From Mucidula mucida (lineage: Eukaryota > Basidiomycota > Agaricomycetes > Agaricales > Physalacriaceae), in contig JADNYV010000512.1 of NCBI GenBank assembly GCA_015501055.1, positions 1-24,557 on the forward strand: 24,557 nucleotides of DNA. The letters run 5' to 3'. Of this stretch, positions 21,457-24,557 are shown in pieces. Below the pieces are notes generated by a model that saw only the letters and a program-made list of their open reading frames with translations, did no database searches and was not told where the DNA came from. A program made the position numbers and the translations under genes. Positions within the stretch are counted from its first letter, which is position 1. Each line of letters starts with the position of its first letter.

Positions 21457-23183
21457 TTGGCCCAGTTCACAGCCCAAACGTCCTAATCCGTCCATAAACC
21501 CGAAGAGCGCCAGATCCAGATCGCAATAAGCAGCGCATGGTCCCTAAGCGACTCGGATTTCTCGAAGTTTTGATAATTAAAAGCGGAGGAACTAAAGAAA
21601 ACGGGTCAGACATGAAGGAGGAATCGAAGCCATCCATTCGCACCGTTTTCCCGGAAAAAAAGCCGGGCCGGCGAGGCCAGTACACGCCGAAGTATTCACA
21701 ATACAGCGCGCCCGTCAGCTGTTGCAATTTCCTGTGGCGGTCGATTTCCTCAGAGGTGGCGTAGCCACCTCGCGTTTTCTAGAGGATTAGTATGAGACGG
21801 AGAGTCAGTTGAATCAAAGGGAGAAACTTAGCGTGCATGAAGCCTGGATCAACTTGATTTATCGAAAATGGATTAGAAAGTAACCCTCAACTATCGAACC
21901 AGAATACGTACCCTTTCCTGCTGGACCAAAAGCCGGTCCGGCGAGGACAGCCGACGCCTCAAGACTTCGTCTCCATGGCAACGAGATGTCTTGAGGGACG
22001 TGAAATGGCGGTGGCAAAGGCAGCGCTGTCGATCCGTATGCGCTGTGCTTTCCAATTGGAGGGATATCAACATGTTCGAGAGACGGGGACTTGCGCATTC
22101 GAAGAAAGCAAGCCCTAAAAAGACAAAAATAAACACTAGGAAAACGCACTTTTCGCCTGGAATCCAAGCCTGGCCTGCGAGGCCATCCACACTGCTCTAC
22201 TGGCATGAGTCCGTTTGTCGCGTCTTGAAGTCTAGGACAGGAGCGCTGTTGTGAACTGTGGAGCCGTGGAAGGTGCCGACGCGTCGTAACTGCAAAGAAT
22301 CGATCTTGAAGATGGCGGACATGATGGGATGAAGCAAAGCGTCCACTTGACCGATTGATCGACGTCTCCTTCCTCCAGCCATCACGTCGCGACACGCTGT
22401 CACCCTTCTCGTGTTCCAAACTCGGCTCCTCTTGACGTCTGTTGACTTTCGTGGATCCTGTCTTTGACACTGTTCTCGGTGACCGCGGCGCTGCTCTTCC
22501 TCTTGGATTTCTGTGCTCGAATCTGGAGAAAGTGAGCTGGATCACGCTCAACGAACCTGTTCCAAAAATAATGAAAAACTTTGCGACTCCTTCTCGCTGT
22601 TCTGAGTCCTGTTCTCGACGAATTGAGAATCTACGAGTATTGAAACTGTTAGTACTCCACGACAAGACAACTCGGATAAGTGTACATGCCTTGGGGCCTT
22701 TTCGACGTTCTGACCACGAATCTGGACGAATTGAGCGCCTGTGAGTGCTTCTGAAGTTCGAAACGTCAACACTCTGGCAGTCTATACGTGTCCTATTCGC
22801 TGCCACGACAGTGTATCGCCTTGAGGACGATCTCGGCGAATTGAACGCCTGTCCTAAATCGAAGAATCAACGCATGCACTCCTAGATTCGACGCGCTTGC
22901 CGACCTCGTCAACCCAATCCCGCAATTCTGTAAGACCATACGAACATTCAGCAGATGCTAGGACACGGAGACAAATGTGCCGACACGATAGAAATCCAGC
23001 AGACGAGAGGACGACTCGAGACGAGCGGACGACTCATTTCTGTTGGTGACGGTAGGAGGGAAAGTAAGAGTGGGGTACATTCTGACAGTCGCCACGTACA
23101 AGTCGAATCCAGGTCCCCGCCGGAGGAGTATTCCCGTGTGTAAGCGTTCTTCTGGGCTCTCGATCGTTGCCTTGACTAACGCC

Positions 23184-23800
23184 TGATTCAGGTCCCCGTC
23201 TGGATATTGTTATGTGGTGCACGCCTCAGCAGGTGAATTATCTTTCTGTAATGGATTTATCCTTGAATCCAGGACTGATTCACCGATGTATAGACACTAT
23301 ATTCGAGTATGAATAAACCAAATCGAGGTCAGTGTGCCGTCACTGTTATATTCGTTGCATCAGTGACGGATATCGATCATGCTAGGTATTACGAAGGACG
23401 GCTAACAGGTTGGTATTTCTCGTAGAGTGCAGTGCTGTGTAGTACTCGTACTGAAATGAGAACTATCTCGTTCGAATCCTACTCATAGTCCGCATCGAAT
23501 GAAACTACGGGAGGATGGGAACACAATCCCGCCACACAGAGTCATGTCAGCCATATCTGATGCGACGGAGCGCGCAGCAGTAACGACGGGCCCAAATGTC
23601 CGGCTGATATATCAAACTCTAATCTCGACGAGGTATAAAGGCCACCAGAGTATTCGTCAATCTCATTATCCTCCTTTCCTTCTTGCCGTTATGCTGCTAT
23701 TATGTCCGTTTGTGAGGCCGTCTCGTAAGTGTTTCCGTTGTCTGACTTGTAGCAATGGCGTCATCGAGTTAGTTGTCTCTAACGTCCAGGCTACGAGATC
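23184..23800. other. Divergence island, unit 2 allele
   Basis: Counterpart of 11096-11735, about 20 bp shorter overall. It includes a short run (GATTCAGGTCCCCGTCTGG) related to sequence just upstream at 23102-23122. No transposon ends or target-site duplications are evident. Confidence 0.85.
23634..23690 (+). promoter_or_regulatory. TATA box and pyrimidine tract, unit 2
   Basis: TATAAAGG at 23634, the same CT-rich leader, and ATG at 23691, 57 bp after the TATA box. Almost identical to unit 1 although the surroundings differ. Confidence 0.5.
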
Positions 23801-23936
23801 TCCTACTCGACTCGCAAGCTTCAGTGCTACGAGTTGAAGGGAGCACGGTGCGTAACAGTGACTCGCGCCATTTCAGCTAACCAAACTGTTTAGTGCGTCC
23901 GTGTGTGCTGGGGCAAACATCACGGTGCGAGTATGA
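23691..23936 (+). CDS. Hypothetical 44-residue protein, three exons, unit 2
   Basis: Not recognised. Exons 23691-23724, 23790-23847 and 23894-23936 total 135 nt from ATG to TGA with no internal stop. Intron 1 is 65 nt (GTAAGT donor, CTCTAACG branch, CAG acceptor) and intron 2 is 46 nt (GTGCGT donor, AGCTAACC branch, TTTAG acceptor). The product starts MLLLCPF and ends VCAGANITVRV; it has three Cys and an NIT glycosylation-type site. It is preceded by a TATA box and lies about 500 bp upstream of a STE12 start on the same strand. It has no C-terminal CaaX box, so it is not an obvious pheromone precursor. The intron 2 signals are the best part of the model. Confidence 0.35.
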
Positions 23937-24438
23937 TGCTCGTACTGCCCAAACGGGGACTGCGCGAGCCAGGTATGGTATGCCGGGCTCACTACCCGAA
24001 CCGACCTTGCGCGCAGTTGGTGTTTAGCCTGGTAGTCTGCCCGCCCTCCTTGGAGCAGCGAAATCAGCACCCGAGACTCCTTTTTTTTGAATTCTAGCGC
24101 GAGAGATTCAACGCTGCACTCGCCAGCCCCGTCCCTGGGTAACGGACCTCTTTCGGTTTGAATCTCGGCCGAGAAGCCCAACCGCCTTAGCAGGGCACTT
24201 TGACGGTACCACCTACGACGCTAAAAACGCGCTTTAGCGAGAGGTGCCTGTGCAATCAGTGGACTTGACTCTCGCTTAGACTTTTACAGTAAATAGCAGC
24301 CGTACTTGCCGTGTACTAGTCAAATAATCCATTGATTCGTCAAAGAAGCGCTCTTCCTCCACCGAAGAGGTACCATCAAAAGCTTCAAGGCGCCTCTCCC
24401 TCCAACCCACGAGCACGATCCCCCGGCCCGCCCGAGCA

Positions 24439-24557
24439 ATGCACAGTGCCATGCCTCACCAGCAGCAGCTACGGCAAGCTCTCCCTCCAACCCACCGTCC
24501 CACACAAGCACGATCCCTCGGAGCACACCGCCCGCCCGGGCAATGTGCAGCGCCATG
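24439..24557 (+). CDS. STE12: STE12 5' end of a further copy (partial)
   Basis: The ATG at 24439 and the residues after it ([17 protein letters not shown]) match the start of copy 2 at 12372. The window ends about 40 codons in, near where copy 1 begins. The last 70 bases differ from copy 2 by several small indels, much like the first 70 bases of the window, so these ends look noisier than the interior. This is either the start of a third unit or the missing 5' end of copy 1 in a circular or tandem arrangement. Confidence 0.85.
   Translation, partial: MHSAMPHQQQLRQALPPTHRPTQARSLGAHRPPGQCAAP

Larger units (their letters stand above)
12475..24552. repeat. Tandem unit 2 (about 12.1 kb, head-to-tail)
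   Basis: Second copy of the unit, shorter by about 395 bp, which is explained by one internal deletion (junction at about 21053). Substitutions and 1-15 bp indels are sparse, except at the two window ends and in the island at 23184-23800. The last few bases of the window re-enter the position where unit 1 starts, so the window is very close to two full periods. Confidence 0.95.

Noticed and set aside
23460..23490. GTTCGAATCC resembling a tRNA T-loop
   Set aside because: No pairing T-stem, anticodon arm or acceptor stem around it. The GGGGTTCG at 2815-2835 fails in the same way.
1..24557. Transposon or viral origin for the unit
   Set aside because: No transposase, integrase, reverse transcriptase or polymerase motif was seen in any frame, and there are no long terminal or inverted repeats bounding the unit.

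Overview
This is eukaryotic, almost certainly fungal DNA, most likely from a basidiomycete (Agaricomycetes-like). The evidence is one clearly recognisable gene, a STE12-family transcription factor with both the STE DNA-binding domain and two C2H2 zinc fingers, interrupted by introns of only 41-48 bp with GTGCGT/GTACGT donors and CTAAC/CTGAC branch sites. No species can be named from the sequence.

Layout: the window is two head-to-tail copies of one unit. Unit 1 is about 1-12474 and unit 2 about 12475-24552; the last bases (…gccatg) meet the point where unit 1 begins (ccatg…). The window is therefore almost exactly two periods long. Outside a few places the copies look about 98-99% identical by eye. 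Unit 2 lacks about 395 bp (8574-8968 of unit 1). One island of about 620-640 bp (11096-11735 versus 23184-23800) is far more diverged than its surroundings.

Each unit holds: (a) the STE12 gene on the + strand (1-2641, 5' end cut by the window; 12372-15097, whole locus), with the first codons of a further copy at 24439-24557; (b) about 9 kb downstream with no gene I recognise, full of short diverged direct repeats and minus-strand splice signals (GTACGT donors, CTAAC/CTGAC branch sites, AG acceptors). This suggests small, spliced, partly decayed minus-strand genes. The best model is an 81-codon five-exon gene (4955-5421; 17418-17884), and another is a set of Cys-containing 3' exons (5926-6114); (c) just upstream of STE12, a TATA box, a pyrimidine tract and a possible small spliced + strand gene (23691-23936), lying in and next to the diverged island.

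Both STE12 copies carry frame breaks, at different places. Every break is a net deletion, often in a homopolymer or short repeat, and each copy is intact where the other is broken. Uncorrected long-read consensus error is the simplest explanation, but true decay after duplication cannot be excluded. The duplication itself could be a genomic tandem array, a circular molecule assembled as a dimer, or merged haplotypes. Only STE12 has a functional assignment here; everything else is structural inference.
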